Shown here: positions 7,904-16,355 of the stretch, in pieces
How the letters are laid out: each line of letters starts with the position of its first letter
Numbering within the stretch: the stretch's first letter is position 1
Assembly: GCA_002778965.1 (NCBI GenBank)
Contig: PEXX01000037.1
Coordinates: 1-32,378, forward strand
Direction: 5' to 3'
From: Candidatus Kuenenbacteria bacterium CG08_land_8_20_14_0_20_37_23
Lineage (GTDB): Bacteria > Patescibacteriota > Patescibacteriia > UBA2196 > GWA2-42-15
DNA length: 32,378 nucleotides
Program-made: the position numbers and the translations under genes
The notes under the pieces: model-generated
The model's database searches: none
What the model was told of the DNA's origin: nothing
What the model saw: the letters and a program-made list of their open reading frames with translations, nothing else

Positions 7904-8410
7904 ATGTTTAAAAAAAAGGAAGAAACAAGATCAGTAACAATTGAAGAATTAAAGGCCAAAAGTGACGAGTATCTCGCTGGTTGGCAGCGCGCTAAGGCCG
8001 ATTATCATAATTTAGAAAAAGAGGTTGGCACTCAACGCCAAATGTGGGTGAAAATGGCCAACGCGGATTTGCTTATAGATATTTTGCCTATTTATAACAA
8101 TTTAAAACTTGCCGTAAAGCATATTCCGGAAAGCCAGAAGAAAGAAAGTTGGGTAGTCGGCGTGGAACATATTAAAAACCAGTTAAAATCGTTTTTAGAT
8201 AAAAATGGCATTGAAGAAATAGAAGCCAAAGAAGGCGATAGTTTTGATCCGGAATTACATGACGCCATAGATGCGGCGCTTACTCAGGCACAGCCAGACA
8301 CCGCGATTGAACCAAATAAGACAAATAAGCAAATTATTAAGCAAGAGATTCAAGCTGGGTATAAGCTGCACGGTAAGGTTTTACATCCGGCAAGAGTGAT
8401 AGTTGGTTAA
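7904..8410 (+). CDS. grpE: Nucleotide exchange factor GrpE
   Basis: GrpE releases ADP from DnaK and so sets the pace of the chaperone cycle. The 168-aa product has the expected N-terminal coiled-coil helix (about 10-60, KSDEYLAGWQRAKADYHNLEKEV) and the middle four-helix-bundle segment LIDILPIYNNLKLAVKHIP. The C-terminal beta domain carries the family signature from FDPELHDAI to YKLHGKVLHPARVIVG. Length is slightly below the 180-200 aa typical of the family, with a short N-terminal tail. It starts 43 bp after hrcA, presumably on the same CIRCE-controlled transcript, with no clear Shine-Dalgarno sequence. Confidence 0.93.
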   Translation: MFKKKEETRSVTIEELKAKSDEYLAGWQRAKADYHNLEKEVGTQRQMWVKMANADLLIDILPIYNNLKLAVKHIPESQKKESWVVGVEHIKNQLKSFLDKNGIEEIEAKEGDSFDPELHDAIDAALTQAQPDTAIEPNKTNKQIIKQEIQAGYKLHGKVLHPARVIVG

Positions 8411-8427
8411 TTTGCAATACACGGTTT

Positions 8428-8457
8428 TTGAAAATTAGAAATTTAAGTTTTTATAAA
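8428..8457 (+). promoter_or_regulatory. Possible hsp20 promoter TTGAAA-18-TATAAA
   Basis: TTGAAA at 8428-8433 and TATAAA at 8452-8457 are separated by 18 nt between grpE and hsp20. A start near 8464 would give a leader of about 57 nt containing the hairpin at 8479-8507. The match is moderate and the gene could also be reached by read-through from hrcA-grpE. Confidence 0.35.
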
Positions 8458-8478
8458 TAGAATTAGTAAAATTAATAA

Positions 8479-8518
8479 AATCTTGCTTGGTATCCCCAAA
8501 CAAGATTAAAAGAGGATA
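8479..8518 (+). promoter_or_regulatory. hsp20 5' leader hairpin with loop complementary to the ribosome binding site
   Basis: AATCTTG-C-TTGG (8479-8490) pairs with CCAA-A-CAAGATT (8496-8507), giving 11 base pairs with one C-A mismatch around the loop TATCC (8491-8495). The loop is the exact complement of GGATA (8514-8518), which contains most of the AGAGGA Shine-Dalgarno sequence 4 nt before the hsp20 ATG. A loop-to-SD interaction could mask the ribosome site at low temperature. The pairing is seen; thermosensing is inference. A full pseudoknot would be sterically tight because the connectors are short, so two competing folds are more likely. Confidence 0.45.
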
Positions 8519-8520
8519 AT

Positions 8521-8937
8521 ATGTCTTTAATAAAATGGCAGCCAATGTACGATCCATTTACCGATTTAGATAAATGGTTCGATCAAGGCCCAATGAGTGT
8601 GAGCGGCTTTTCTCCAGCGGTTGATGTCTGGGAGGATGATAGCAATGTTTATGTAGAAACTCCTTTGCCGGGCATGGATCCGGGGAAAGTCAATATTTCT
8701 ATTGAAAACGACGTCTTGACCATTGAAGGCTCTAAAGAAAAAAAATCAGAGGTTGATGACAAGAATTATTACAGAAAAGAAGTGCGCTATGGTTCATTCC
8801 ATCGCGCAGTTGCCTTGCCGTCGTCTGTTAAAAGCAATGACGCGAAGGCTAGTTATCAAAATGGCGTGCTGACGGTTGTTGTGCCAAAAGAGGAGAGGGC
8901 AAAACCAAAAAAAGTGAAGATTGATGTGAAAAAGTAA
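8521..8937 (+). CDS. Small heat-shock protein, Hsp20/alpha-crystallin family
   Basis: ATP-independent holdase that binds unfolding proteins and passes them to DnaK/DnaJ/GrpE, whose genes flank it. The 138-aa product has a short N-terminal arm (about 1-35, SLIKWQPMYDPFTDLDKWF), then the alpha-crystallin domain from SPAVDVWEDDSNVYVETPLP through VNISIENDVLTIEGSKE to NGVLTVVVPKEE at about 118-129, where A/G-x-L is the usual GVL motif, and a lysine-rich tail. It is the clearest gene here with a Shine-Dalgarno sequence (AGAGGA), and that site is complementary to the upstream hairpin loop. Placement between grpE and dnaK is less usual than a separate locus. Confidence 0.93.
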   Translation: MSLIKWQPMYDPFTDLDKWFDQGPMSVSGFSPAVDVWEDDSNVYVETPLPGMDPGKVNISIENDVLTIEGSKEKKSEVDDKNYYRKEVRYGSFHRAVALPSSVKSNDAKASYQNGVLTVVVPKEERAKPKKVKIDVKK

Positions 8938-8972
8938 ATTTGGAAATTTGGGAATTAGTATATTGTTTTAGA

Positions 8973-9004
8973 ATCATTCCCGCGATGATTATCGCGGGAG
9001 TGAT
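8973..9004 (+). terminator. Stable hairpin after hsp20, possible terminator
   Basis: Arms 8973-8986 and 8991-9004 pair over 14 positions (core CCCGCGAT/ATCGCGGG, one T-G wobble) with the 4-nt loop GATT. A T-run (TTTTTT) begins about 9 nt later, farther than in a textbook intrinsic terminator. It is either a weak terminator or a processing/attenuation structure separating hsp20 from dnaK. Confidence 0.5.
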
Positions 9005-9112
9005 GCCGATTAATTTTTTGAAAATAGAGAAATTTCTGTTCCAAATAAAATTTTTTTAAATTTTTTTTAATAGCATGCATCATTGAGGAACAAAATTAAA
9101 GAATAACTTTCA

Positions 9113-9142
9113 TTGAGAATTAACATATTAATAATTTATTAT
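9113..9142 (+). promoter_or_regulatory. Possible dnaK promoter TTGAGA-18-TATTAT
   Basis: TTGAGA (9113-9118) and TATTAT (9137-9142) lie 18 nt apart, about 65 bp before the dnaK start. The segment CATTGAG occurs twice (9081-9087 and 9111-9117). No CIRCE is present, so a separate dnaK promoter would escape direct HrcA control. Confidence 0.3.
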
Positions 9143-9207
9143 TATTCCAAGACGGATAAGCATCCACTGGATTCTTCATCCCGTTCAGGATAAATTCATA
9201 TAACAAT

Positions 9208-11145
9208 ATGTCAAAAATATTAGGTATAGATCTTGGCACGACAAATAGCGCCATGGCCATAATCGAGGGTGGCAAGCCAAAAATTCTCGAAAACAAAGAA
9301 GGCAATAGAACAACACCTTCAGTCGTTGCTATTGCTAAAAATAGTGAACGTCTGATTGGCCAGTCTGCTAAAAGGCAGGCAGTCACTAATCCTATAAACA
9401 CACTATTTTCCATAAAACGTCTAATTGGCCGTCGTTTTGATGATCCAGAGGTGCAACGGGACATCAAGCTTTTCCCTTTCAAAATCAAACAAGCCGGTGT
9501 GGGCATAAAAATTGAATTAAATGGCAAGGACCGCACTCCGCAGGAAATTTCCGCTATGATTTTGCAGAAATTGAAGGCCGACGCAGAAGAAAAACTGGGT
9601 GAGAAAATAACCGAAGCGATTATTACCGTGCCGGCATATTTTGATGACGCTCAAAGGCAGGCTACGATTGAAGCCGGTAAGATTTCCGGTTTGACAGTAA
9701 AAAGAATTATTAATGAGCCTACGGCCGCTGCCTTGGCTTATGGATTTGACAAAAAGAAAGGCCAGCAGATCGCGGTTTATGATCTTGGCGGAGGCACCTT
9801 TGATATATCAATTCTTGATATTTCCGAAGATACCGTGGAAGTTAAATCAACTAACGGAGATACTCATCTTGGCGGTGACGATTTTGATCAGGTAATTATT
9901 GAATGGATTTTGAATGAGTTTAAAAAAGACCAGGGGGTGGATATCGGCAAAGATCCTTTGGCTTTACAAAGAGTTAAGGAAGCCGCTGAAAAAGCCAAAA
10001 TTGAATTATCCACTTCTCAAGAAACTGAAATAAATCAGCCATTTATCACACAGGGAACAGACGGGCCAAAACACCTTGTAATGAAGATGACGCGAGCCAA
10101 GCTGGAAGAATTAGTTGGTGATTTGGTAGATAAAACAATGGATCCAGTTAAACAAGCTTTTAAGGATGCTGGGATTGGAGTAAAAGACATTGATGAAGTG
10201 GTTATGGTCGGTGGTATGACGAGAATGCCTATGGTATTGAAAAAAGTGGAAGAGTTTTTTGGCAAAAAGCCTCATATCGGAGTCAATCCGGATGAAGTGG
10301 TTGCCGCTGGTGCCGCTGTCCAAGCTGGAGTTTTACAAGGTGATGTAAAAGATGTGCTTCTGCTTGATGTTACGCCATTGACCCTTGGCATTGAAACTCT
10401 CGGTGGGGTAAGAACTCCTTTGATTGATAGAAATACGACAATTCCAACTTCAAAATCTCAAATTTTTTCCACTGCGGCCGACAGCCAACCTTCAGTGGAA
10501 ATTCATGTCCTCCAAGGCGAGCGCGAAATGGCCTCTGATAATAAAACTTTGGGTAGGTTTATACTTGACGGCATCCCTCCAGCGCCCAGAGGCGTTCCGC
10601 AGATTGAGGTTGGTTTTGATATTGATGTCAATGGCGTTTTGAGTGTTAAAGCTCAAGACAAGGCGACAGGTAAAGAGCAGAAAATTACAATCACCGCTTC
10701 CACTGGGCTTTCCAAAGACGAGGTTGATCGTATGAAAAAAGACGCTGAAAAACATGCCGAAGAAGATAAAAAAAAGAAAGATGGGATTGAAACAAAAAAC
10801 ATAGCTGAAACTTTGATTTATTCTACTGAAAAATCGATGCGCGATTTGGGTGGCAAGGTAGACGCTGATTTAAAGAAAAAAGTTGAAGAGAAAATTGAGT
10901 CTTTGAAAAAAGTTAAAGATAGCGATGATATTGAAGCAATAAAAAAGGCGACAGGAGAATTATCGCAAGAAGCGCAGAAGATAGGGGAGATGATATACAA
11001 GAAAGAGCAGACAAAAGCTCAAGCCGGCCAAACTGGTCAGCAAGATAAGCAAGCAGCTGACGGCAAACAACAATCAACGAGCGAAAAAAAGAAAGCGGAA
11101 GAGGGAGAATTTGAAGAGGTTAAATCCGACAAGAATAGAGATTGA
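9208..11145 (+). CDS. dnaK: Chaperone protein DnaK (Hsp70)
   Basis: ATP-driven Hsp70 that folds and protects client proteins with DnaJ and GrpE. The nucleotide-binding domain shows [15 protein letters not shown] at the start, the connect-1 region [15 protein letters not shown] at about 170, the phosphate-2 motif [14 protein letters not shown] at about 190 and the adenosine motif [13 protein letters not shown] at about 335. The interdomain linker is [15 protein letters not shown]. The substrate-binding beta domain follows, then a helical lid ending in a Gln/Lys-rich tail with [15 protein letters not shown]. Length is 645 aa, as expected. The start ATG follows ATAACAAT without a Shine-Dalgarno sequence; the same ATAACAAT precedes the DUF3467 gene. 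Confidence 0.97.
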   Translation: MSKILGIDLGTTNSAMAIIEGGKPKILENKEGNRTTPSVVAIAKNSERLIGQSAKRQAVTNPINTLFSIKRLIGRRFDDPEVQRDIKLFPFKIKQAGVGIKIELNGKDRTPQEISAMILQKLKADAEEKLGEKITEAIITVPAYFDDAQRQATIEAGKISGLTVKRIINEPTAAALAYGFDKKKGQQIAVYDLGGGTFDISILDISEDTVEVKSTNGDTHLGGDDFDQVIIEWILNEFKKDQGVDIGKDPLALQRVKEAAEKAKIELSTSQETEINQPFITQGTDGPKHLVMKMTRAKLEELVGDLVDKTMDPVKQAFKDAGIGVKDIDEVVMVGGMTRMPMVLKKVEEFFGKKPHIGVNPDEVVAAGAAVQAGVLQGDVKDVLLLDVTPLTLGIETLGGVRTPLIDRNTTIPTSKSQIFSTAADSQPSVEIHVLQGEREMASDNKTLGRFILDGIPPAPRGVPQIEVGFDIDVNGVLSVKAQDKATGKEQKITITASTGLSKDEVDRMKKDAEKHAEEDKKKKDGIETKNIAETLIYSTEKSMRDLGGKVDADLKKKVEEKIESLKKVKDSDDIEAIKKATGELSQEAQKIGEMIYKKEQTKAQAGQTGQQDKQAADGKQQSTSEKKKAEEGEFEEVKSDKNRD

Positions 11146-11231
11146 ATCAGAAGTAAAAGATTATTTAACCAAATAAAGAAAGACAATAAGTGATTAGTAA
11201 ATCAGCCGGTTGATAACTAAATAATTAGTAA

Positions 11232-11257
11232 AGCGGCCCGATTTATATTGGGTCGTT
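11232..11257 (+). terminator. Probable terminator after dnaK
   Basis: CGGCCCGAT (11234-11242) pairs with ATTGGGTCG (11247-11255) using two G-T wobbles around the loop TTAT, extended by one or two pairs. T-rich sequence follows, with a long T-run near 11280. This likely ends most dnaK transcription within the 167-bp gap before the DUF3467 gene, where nothing else is seen. Confidence 0.5.
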
Positions 11258-11312
11258 AGTTTAAAAATTAAATTTTAAGTTTTTTTAAAATTATTAAAAA
11301 TTTTATAACAAT

Positions 11313-11627
11313 ATGCAAAACCAGCAGCCGAATCAACAAGGTAGCCAGCGTAAAATACAGATCAAAGTATCTGATGATGTGTTAAAGGGCGCTTATGCTA
11401 ACGCCATGCAGGTGCTTCATACCAAAGAAGAGTTCATATTGGATTTTATGAATCTTTCGCCTCACCAAAGCGTAGGTATTATCAATTCTCGTGTTATAAT
11501 GTCTCCGGGCCATTTTAAACGCGTAATTTTGGCATTACAGGACAACCTCAAAAAATATGAGAGCGGTTTTGGCAAGATTGAAGAAGCCGAGGCTCCAAGT
11601 AATGAATTGGGATTTAAAGCCAATTAA
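11313..11627 (+). CDS. DUF3467 family protein
   Basis: This 104-aa product matches the DUF3467 pattern: a hydrophilic N-terminus (about 1-15) then KIQIKVSDDVLKGAYANAMQV, HTKEEFILDFMNL, and INSRVIMSPGHFKRVILALQDNL, ending in an acidic tail. The family is widespread in bacteria and has no assigned biochemical function. Proteins of this type are small and cytoplasmic with no membrane segment. Its place between dnaK and dnaJ on the same strand is suggestive of a link to protein quality control, but that is inference. The start ATG follows ATAACAAT as in dnaK. Confidence 0.85.
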   Translation: MQNQQPNQQGSQRKIQIKVSDDVLKGAYANAMQVLHTKEEFILDFMNLSPHQSVGIINSRVIMSPGHFKRVILALQDNLKKYESGFGKIEEAEAPSNELGFKAN

Positions 11628-11772
11628 CCGCGAAAAAATTAGAAACAAACAAGTTCCGAATTGACTTTGACTGGCTCTGACCAATTTTCCCAAAAATTTG
11701 TATTTTAGATTTATTCTGAAATTGGTTATTCTCGCTCACTCAATGGAAATAACCGGAGATTACAACGTTTTT

Positions 11773-12903
11773 ATGTCTAAAGATTACTATAACATTCTTG
11801 GCGTTTCAAAATCCGCCACTCAAGAAGAAATAAAAAAATCCTTTCGCAAGAAAGCTCACGAATATCATCCCGATAAGAGTACTGGTGACGAAGCAAAGTT
11901 CAAGGAAATAAATGAAGCTTATCAAACCTTGGGTAATGGGGAAAAACGCAAACAGTATGATCAATTTGGCCAGACTTTTGGCAATAGTCAGGGGTTTGGC
12001 TACGGCGGACAAGGATTTAGCGGTCAAGGATTTAATTGGCAGGATTTTGCAAGTCAGGCAGGTGGCCAGTCTGGCGGCTTTAGGACAAATGTCAATTTTG
12101 AGGATTTTGATCTAGGTGATATTTTTGGGGATTTTTTTGGTGGTAGTTTTTCAAGAAAATCAACGAGAAAGACTTCTGTTCGTGGCAGTGATTTGGAATA
12201 TAGAATGGAAATAGATATTCGCGATTCGGCTTTTGGCGCTGAAAAAGTGATCAATATTGAAAAGGATAATATTTGTAATAATTGTCATGGCAAAGGATAT
12301 GATGCCAGCGCAAAAATAATTACTTGTCCCGAGTGTCGTGGAAAGGGTTATACATTTGAAAATCAAAGAACAATTTTTGGTGCGTTCCAAAGTCAGCGAG
12401 CTTGTCCGACATGTCAGGGAGAAGGCAAAAAGCCGGATAAATTTTGTTTCAAGTGCCATGGCATGGGCAAATTGAGAGAAAGAAGCCAGCTCAAAATAAA
12501 AATTCCAGCCGGCATTAATGAAGGTGAAAGCATAAAATTGTCAGGACAGGGAGAAGCTGGCACAAAAGGCGGGCTTAACGGAGATTTATATATAACCTTT
12601 AGAATTAAGCCAGATTGGAAATTCAAGCGCGCCAACTATGATATTTTGAGTAAAGAAGAAATAAACATTGTGCAAGCTTCTTTGGGAGATAAAATAGAGG
12701 TTGCCACGCTCAACGGCAGTGTGCGTTTGAAAATTCCTGCTGGTATTGAATCAGGAAAAATTTTTAAACTGTCCGGCATGGGAACAGAAAAATTGCACGG
12801 TCGCGGCAATGGTGACCAGCTTGTTGAAATTATTATCAAAACGCCAAAAAACATATCGCGCAAAGCAAAAAAACTTTTGGAAGAATTAAGAAGTGAGGTT
12901 TAA
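11773..12903 (+). CDS. dnaJ: Chaperone protein DnaJ (Hsp40)
   Basis: DnaJ delivers clients to DnaK and stimulates its ATPase. The 376-aa product begins with a J domain (DYYNILGVSKSATQEEIKKS) carrying the essential HPD at residues 32-34. A Gly/Phe/Gln-rich linker follows at about 70-135. The zinc domain has four CxxCxGxG repeats: CNNCHGKG, CPECRGKG, CPTCQGEG and CFKCHGMG. The C-terminal client-binding domains end at about 370. The start is set at the ATG of MSKDYY; the frame stays open upstream to an ATG at 11698, but that would add 25 unconserved residues before the J domain. It closes the chaperone cluster and converges on the YkgJ-like gene. Confidence 0.96.
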   Translation: MSKDYYNILGVSKSATQEEIKKSFRKKAHEYHPDKSTGDEAKFKEINEAYQTLGNGEKRKQYDQFGQTFGNSQGFGYGGQGFSGQGFNWQDFASQAGGQSGGFRTNVNFEDFDLGDIFGDFFGGSFSRKSTRKTSVRGSDLEYRMEIDIRDSAFGAEKVINIEKDNICNNCHGKGYDASAKIITCPECRGKGYTFENQRTIFGAFQSQRACPTCQGEGKKPDKFCFKCHGMGKLRERSQLKIKIPAGINEGESIKLSGQGEAGTKGGLNGDLYITFRIKPDWKFKRANYDILSKEEINIVQASLGDKIEVATLNGSVRLKIPAGIESGKIFKLSGMGTEKLHGRGNGDQLVEIIIKTPKNISRKAKKLLEELRSEV

Positions 12904-12961
12904 TGACCAAGAAAAATTGGAATTTTTTGGTGAATAAAGACTTGCAAAGCATGAGGGAAGG

Positions 12962-13537
12962 CTATTGATTTTTAATGTTATTTGTAGTAATGAAATTATC
13001 AATATTTTTTTGATAGATTGCTATTTCTTTTTTTAATTTAATTAATAATTTTTTCAGCCCGAGTTTGTTTTGTGAAAAATTTTTAAATATTTCAACTTCA
13101 TAAAATCGTTTTATTTTCTGGTTGTAAGTGGTCTTATTTTTGACAATATCGCAATCCATGCCATTATGATCAATAATTATTTCCCCGTTGGCAGCATACC
13201 AAAATGGGAACACTTGGCAAATTAGAGGTCTAACCTTGTAAATTGTACAATGGCCCATTTTTGAAAGAAAGAAACAGGATCCATCTTTTTTTCTTTTAAG
13301 TTGTAAAATTTTTTCATCTCTAGACGCGAGATCATAATAGTAGTTGTGTATTTTTTTTATGTATAATTTAGTTTTTTTGTCTTTTGCGCTTAGTTTCCCG
13401 TAGATTATTATTTTTTTGATTGGTGCATTTAAAGATTTCGCTATTCTCACAGCGTCTTTTAATGTTATAAATTTAATATAATCAGATCTGCAGCAATCTT
13501 CTTTTCTTTTGGCGCATTCTGAACAGAAATTAGACAT
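12962..13537 (-). CDS. YkgJ-family cysteine-cluster protein
   Basis: The product has the YkgJ/Fe-S-zinc cluster pattern: FCSECAKRKEDCC at the N-terminus and, about 90 residues later, GSCFFLSKMGHCTIYKVRP followed by LICQVFPFWY. These eight or so cysteines and the RPxxCxxFPF motif define the family, which is annotated as metal-binding with uncertain enzymatic role. The C-terminal third is Lys/Asn-rich and less conserved. The start chosen is the ATG of MSNFCSECA; a TTG at 13555 in the same frame would add six residues (MNKKPC) and one more cysteine. It is convergent with dnaJ (58-bp gap) and lies downstream of gtrA across a large inverted repeat. Confidence 0.8.
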   Translation of the reverse strand: MSNFCSECAKRKEDCCRSDYIKFITLKDAVRIAKSLNAPIKKIIIYGKLSAKDKKTKLYIKKIHNYYYDLASRDEKILQLKRKKDGSCFFLSKMGHCTIYKVRPLICQVFPFWYAANGEIIIDHNGMDCDIVKNKTTYNQKIKRFYEVEIFKNFSQNKLGLKKLLIKLKKEIAIYQKNIDNFITTNNIKNQ

Positions 13538-13576
13538 ACAAGGCTTTTTATTCAATAATCATAAATTTGTTTTTTT

Positions 13577-13626
13577 GTTTTGGATTTTGGGCAGAGGGGT
13601 AGGGGTGAATGCCCAAAATCCAAAAC
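13577..13626. repeat. 17-bp perfect inverted repeat with G-rich loop
   Basis: Arms 13577-13593 and 13610-13626 are exact reverse complements (core TTTTGGATTTTGGGCA). The 16-nt loop is GAGGGGTAGGGGTGAA on the plus strand. Four G-runs in the left arm plus loop (GG, GGG, GGGG, GGGG) give G-quadruplex potential. It fills most of the 75-bp gap between the gtrA stop and the YkgJ-like gene. On the minus strand A-rich, not U-rich, sequence follows, so it is a poor intrinsic terminator for gtrA. It could be an intergenic repeat, a protein-binding site or an RNA barrier. Confidence 0.75.
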
Positions 13627-13629
13627 TCC

Positions 13630-14040
13630 TTATTCTTTTTTACTGAATGTAAAAATCCATATTTTCCTTATAAAATACAAAATAATAAAAGTAAATCCTA
13701 AAATAATTATTTTATTTAGCCAAACGAAAGAAATAAAATTATTAAGGAATAAGAGAAGCGGCCCTGAAATTGCTATACTGATTACAGAAATTATCAGAGA
13801 AGAAATATAGGTTTTTTCAAATTTTTGATTATGCTTAAAAATTTTGTAATGCTGCCAGATATGATTGTGTGTAAAGCCTGCCAGAGACCCAAGCCATTGA
13901 GAAATTAATATTGAAGTTTTCGAATATAAAGCTAGGTAGAAAATCGCAAAGTCAACGACAGCGCCTAGTAAGCCAACCAAGACATAAGCGATCATTTCTT
14001 TTTGCAAAGCAGTATTTTTAATTATGTTGTTTAATTTCAT
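13630..14040 (-). CDS. GtrA-like polyprenyl-phosphate-sugar flippase
   Basis: GtrA-family proteins are small four-helix membrane proteins proposed to move polyprenyl-phosphate-linked sugars across the membrane. This 136-aa product shows four hydrophobic segments at about 15-35, 42-62, 78-100 and 105-128. The family motif regions are LVGLLGAVVDFAIFYLAL and LGSLAGFTHNHIWQHYKIF (normally NF-x-W). Its ATG overlaps the end of the glycosyltransferase gene by 23 bp, implying translational coupling and a shared pathway. The N-terminus is short and lysine-containing (MKLNNIIKNTALQKE). Confidence 0.85.
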   Translation of the reverse strand: MKLNNIIKNTALQKEMIAYVLVGLLGAVVDFAIFYLALYSKTSILISQWLGSLAGFTHNHIWQHYKIFKHNQKFEKTYISSLIISVISIAISGPLLLFLNNFISFVWLNKIIILGFTFIILYFIRKIWIFTFSKKE

Positions 14041-16147
14041 ATCGTCTTATTTGAGGATTCCAATACATTAAAATCTCGCGTGGCTCCAACGTCTCATCGG
14101 AATTTTTTTCGAGAAAATTAATATCAGATTCATTGATGTTGGCAATTATTGAAGCTGCGCCTATTATGTGAGCATTATTTGCAGTGAATGGATGATCCCA
14201 CCGAACTAAAATTTTATCAGGATTTATTTTATTGATTGTTTGCATTGTCTCAGTTAATGATCTGCCAGTATTGTAAACATATTCGTATTCTGTTGAAATA
14301 GCTTTCTCCACAATGAACAGTTGGGCGAAAATACTTATGACTACAAAGTAAATTAAACCGCTGATTATATATCGAGATTTATTTTGAGTAATCAGGTATT
14401 GCAAAATAGCAGTCAGGATAATAATCGCTCCAATTCTTGGTAAATAGTTATATCTTGAAGCTAGTGGTTCCCACCACGATTCTGCTTTAAAGAAAATGAA
14501 TGGGCTTATACTAACTAACAGCCAAAAGAATCCAAACCAGATTAATTTAAGCTTTTTGAATTTGAATAGTATAAAGGAAAAGATACTAGTTGCAACTAAC
14601 CATAAAAGCCCCGCGATCCACGCGGACGATATATTAAAAAGTGAAATAGGAATAAAATTGTCCATGAGAATAAATGGAATTCTAAAAAATGTAGCAAAAT
14701 TAATACCATAAACACCTGTCTGAACCCATATACTAGATTTTTGCCAAAAAAATTGTTGGTATAAGTATATAATTGATAATAAAATTATACCTCCCCAAAA
14801 AATCAAGTGAGTCTTTTTTAACTTTCTTTTGTTTTCAATTTTGTAATATATAAATGTTGCAAAAAGTAGTGCCGGGGTGATAATGGCAGATTCCTTTGTC
14901 CCCAAAGCTAGTACAAAAGAAACAAAAGAAAGAATTAAATAAAATATTTTTTCGGTAGATAAATATTTGTAAAAACTAACCAGACAAATAAGAATAAAAA
15001 GACTAACAAGGGAATGCATGTTTGCGCTTATCCACACTAAAGGTTCATATGCCGTTCCCGCAAAAGCAACTAAACAGCTAGTAATAATAGAAATTAATTT
15101 CGATTTGCTTAATTGCCAGACGAAAATGCCCGCTAGCAATGAAACCAAAATATGAATACCTACGCCAATTAGAAATAATGGCTGAGGATTATAACCACTA
15201 ATAGAATACATTAATGAATAAAAAGCGTTCATCATGGGCGAATAAAATGTGGACATTCTGAAAGTAAGTATATTATGCAAAGAATTGTCGATCTTTTGTC
15301 CGTGCCAAAGCCAAGTAAAATCGTCAGAAAATAAGTAGCCCTTAAAAATAACCCAGCCGAAAACTGCAAAGCTAATCGCGGTCGACACAAGAATTAATTT
15401 TAAGATTAATTTTTTAAAATTTATGGATTTGAGGCGTTCGGAAATGCTTATTGTATCCAAAATATACCGAACCCCATCTTTCCAGGTAATACTTGATTTA
15501 TTTTTGTGCTCAAAAATTACAGGTAGGGTTTTTACTCTGTGTTTATTTTGCAAGGCGGAAATTATAAGCTCAATGTCAAAAGCAAATCTATTTTCCTTAA
15601 TTTTGGGTAGAATGTCTCTTGCTATTATTTTTTTGAAGAATTTAAAACCGTATTGTGTATCAAGATTTGGTAGTGATAGAAAAGAATTGACAATACGGCG
15701 TAGCAATAATGAGAAAAAAGAGCTGATTTTGGCGTAGGCAGAAGCGTTTTTATTTTTTTGTCTTTGTCCGATAACTATTTCAAATTCAGAATCCTCCAAT
15801 ATTGAAATCGCTCGTTCAGTCAATTCTGGTTTGAAAGACAAATCAGCATCTACAAATCCATAAAATTCTGAATCTATTGTTTCGCAACCTCGTTTGATAG
15901 CCGCGCCTTTCCCTCGATTTTGCTCATAACTTATTGTTTTAACTGTTATATTACCATTCGAAAAATTTTCTAATTCTGTAATTACATTCTTTGTTTTATC
16001 CAAACTTCCGTCATTAACTAAAATTATAACTATTTTTTTATCCTCAAAGTGTGGATTTTTTTGAAAATAGTTAAAATATTCAACAAAAGTTGATTTAATT
16101 TTATATTCTTCATTATAGCTTGGAATAATTAATGCTAAATAAAACAT
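14018..16147 (-). CDS. GT2 glycosyltransferase fused to a multi-membrane GT-C-like domain
   Basis: Residues 1-240 are a family 2 glycosyltransferase of the polyprenyl-phosphate-hexose synthase type. IIPSYNEEYKI starts the domain, LVNDGSLDKT holds the nucleotide-binding Asp, GKGAAIKRG precedes the DxD-type metal site DAD at 100-102. From about 245 onward come roughly ten hydrophobic helices. After the first of these, SDDFTW (about 275) provides the acidic luminal pair found in GT-C/PMT-like enzymes. The 709-aa length fits one of each domain. The inferred job is to charge polyprenyl phosphate with a sugar inside and transfer the sugar to an acceptor outside, with GtrA as flippase. Acceptor and sugar are unknown. 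Confidence 0.85.
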   Translation of the reverse strand: MFYLALIIPSYNEEYKIKSTFVEYFNYFQKNPHFEDKKIVIILVNDGSLDKTKNVITELENFSNGNITVKTISYEQNRGKGAAIKRGCETIDSEFYGFVDADLSFKPELTERAISILEDSEFEIVIGQRQKNKNASAYAKISSFFSLLLRRIVNSFLSLPNLDTQYGFKFFKKIIARDILPKIKENRFAFDIELIISALQNKHRVKTLPVIFEHKNKSSITWKDGVRYILDTISISERLKSINFKKLILKLILVSTAISFAVFGWVIFKGYLFSDDFTWLWHGQKIDNSLHNILTFRMSTFYSPMMNAFYSLMYSISGYNPQPLFLIGVGIHILVSLLAGIFVWQLSKSKLISIITSCLVAFAGTAYEPLVWISANMHSLVSLFILICLVSFYKYLSTEKIFYLILSFVSFVLALGTKESAIITPALLFATFIYYKIENKRKLKKTHLIFWGGIILLSIIYLYQQFFWQKSSIWVQTGVYGINFATFFRIPFILMDNFIPISLFNISSAWIAGLLWLVATSIFSFILFKFKKLKLIWFGFFWLLVSISPFIFFKAESWWEPLASRYNYLPRIGAIIILTAILQYLITQNKSRYIISGLIYFVVISIFAQLFIVEKAISTEYEYVYNTGRSLTETMQTINKINPDKILVRWDHPFTANNAHIIGAASIIANINESDINFLEKNSDETLEPREILMYWNPQIRRYEIKQHN

Positions 16148-16326
16148 AAGTATTCAAGAAGATTTTCGTAGCGGAGCGGAGAAGACACTTTTTACCCCTT
16201 TCTCACTAGTGTCTCGTTAAAGTAAAATCATCAAGAAAACTTTTGTTTTTACCGATTAAGAATTCACTAGATAATTTATTTAATTTTTTTTCTTATATGA
16301 TTTTTTTAAATATGAAACGCACGAAT

Positions 16327-16355
16327 TTGTGTATTATGCGAGTATTTGATATAAT
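16327..16355 (+). promoter_or_regulatory. Promoter-like TTGTGT-17-TATAAT upstream of lepA
   Basis: TTGTGT (16327-16332) and TATAAT (16350-16355) are optimally spaced, about 450 bp before lepA. No supported gene follows directly, so this may drive a leader or small RNA, or be a relic. Confidence 0.3.

Noticed and set aside
13577-13626. Intrinsic terminator for gtrA
   Set aside because: On the minus strand the hairpin is followed by A-rich rather than U-rich RNA.
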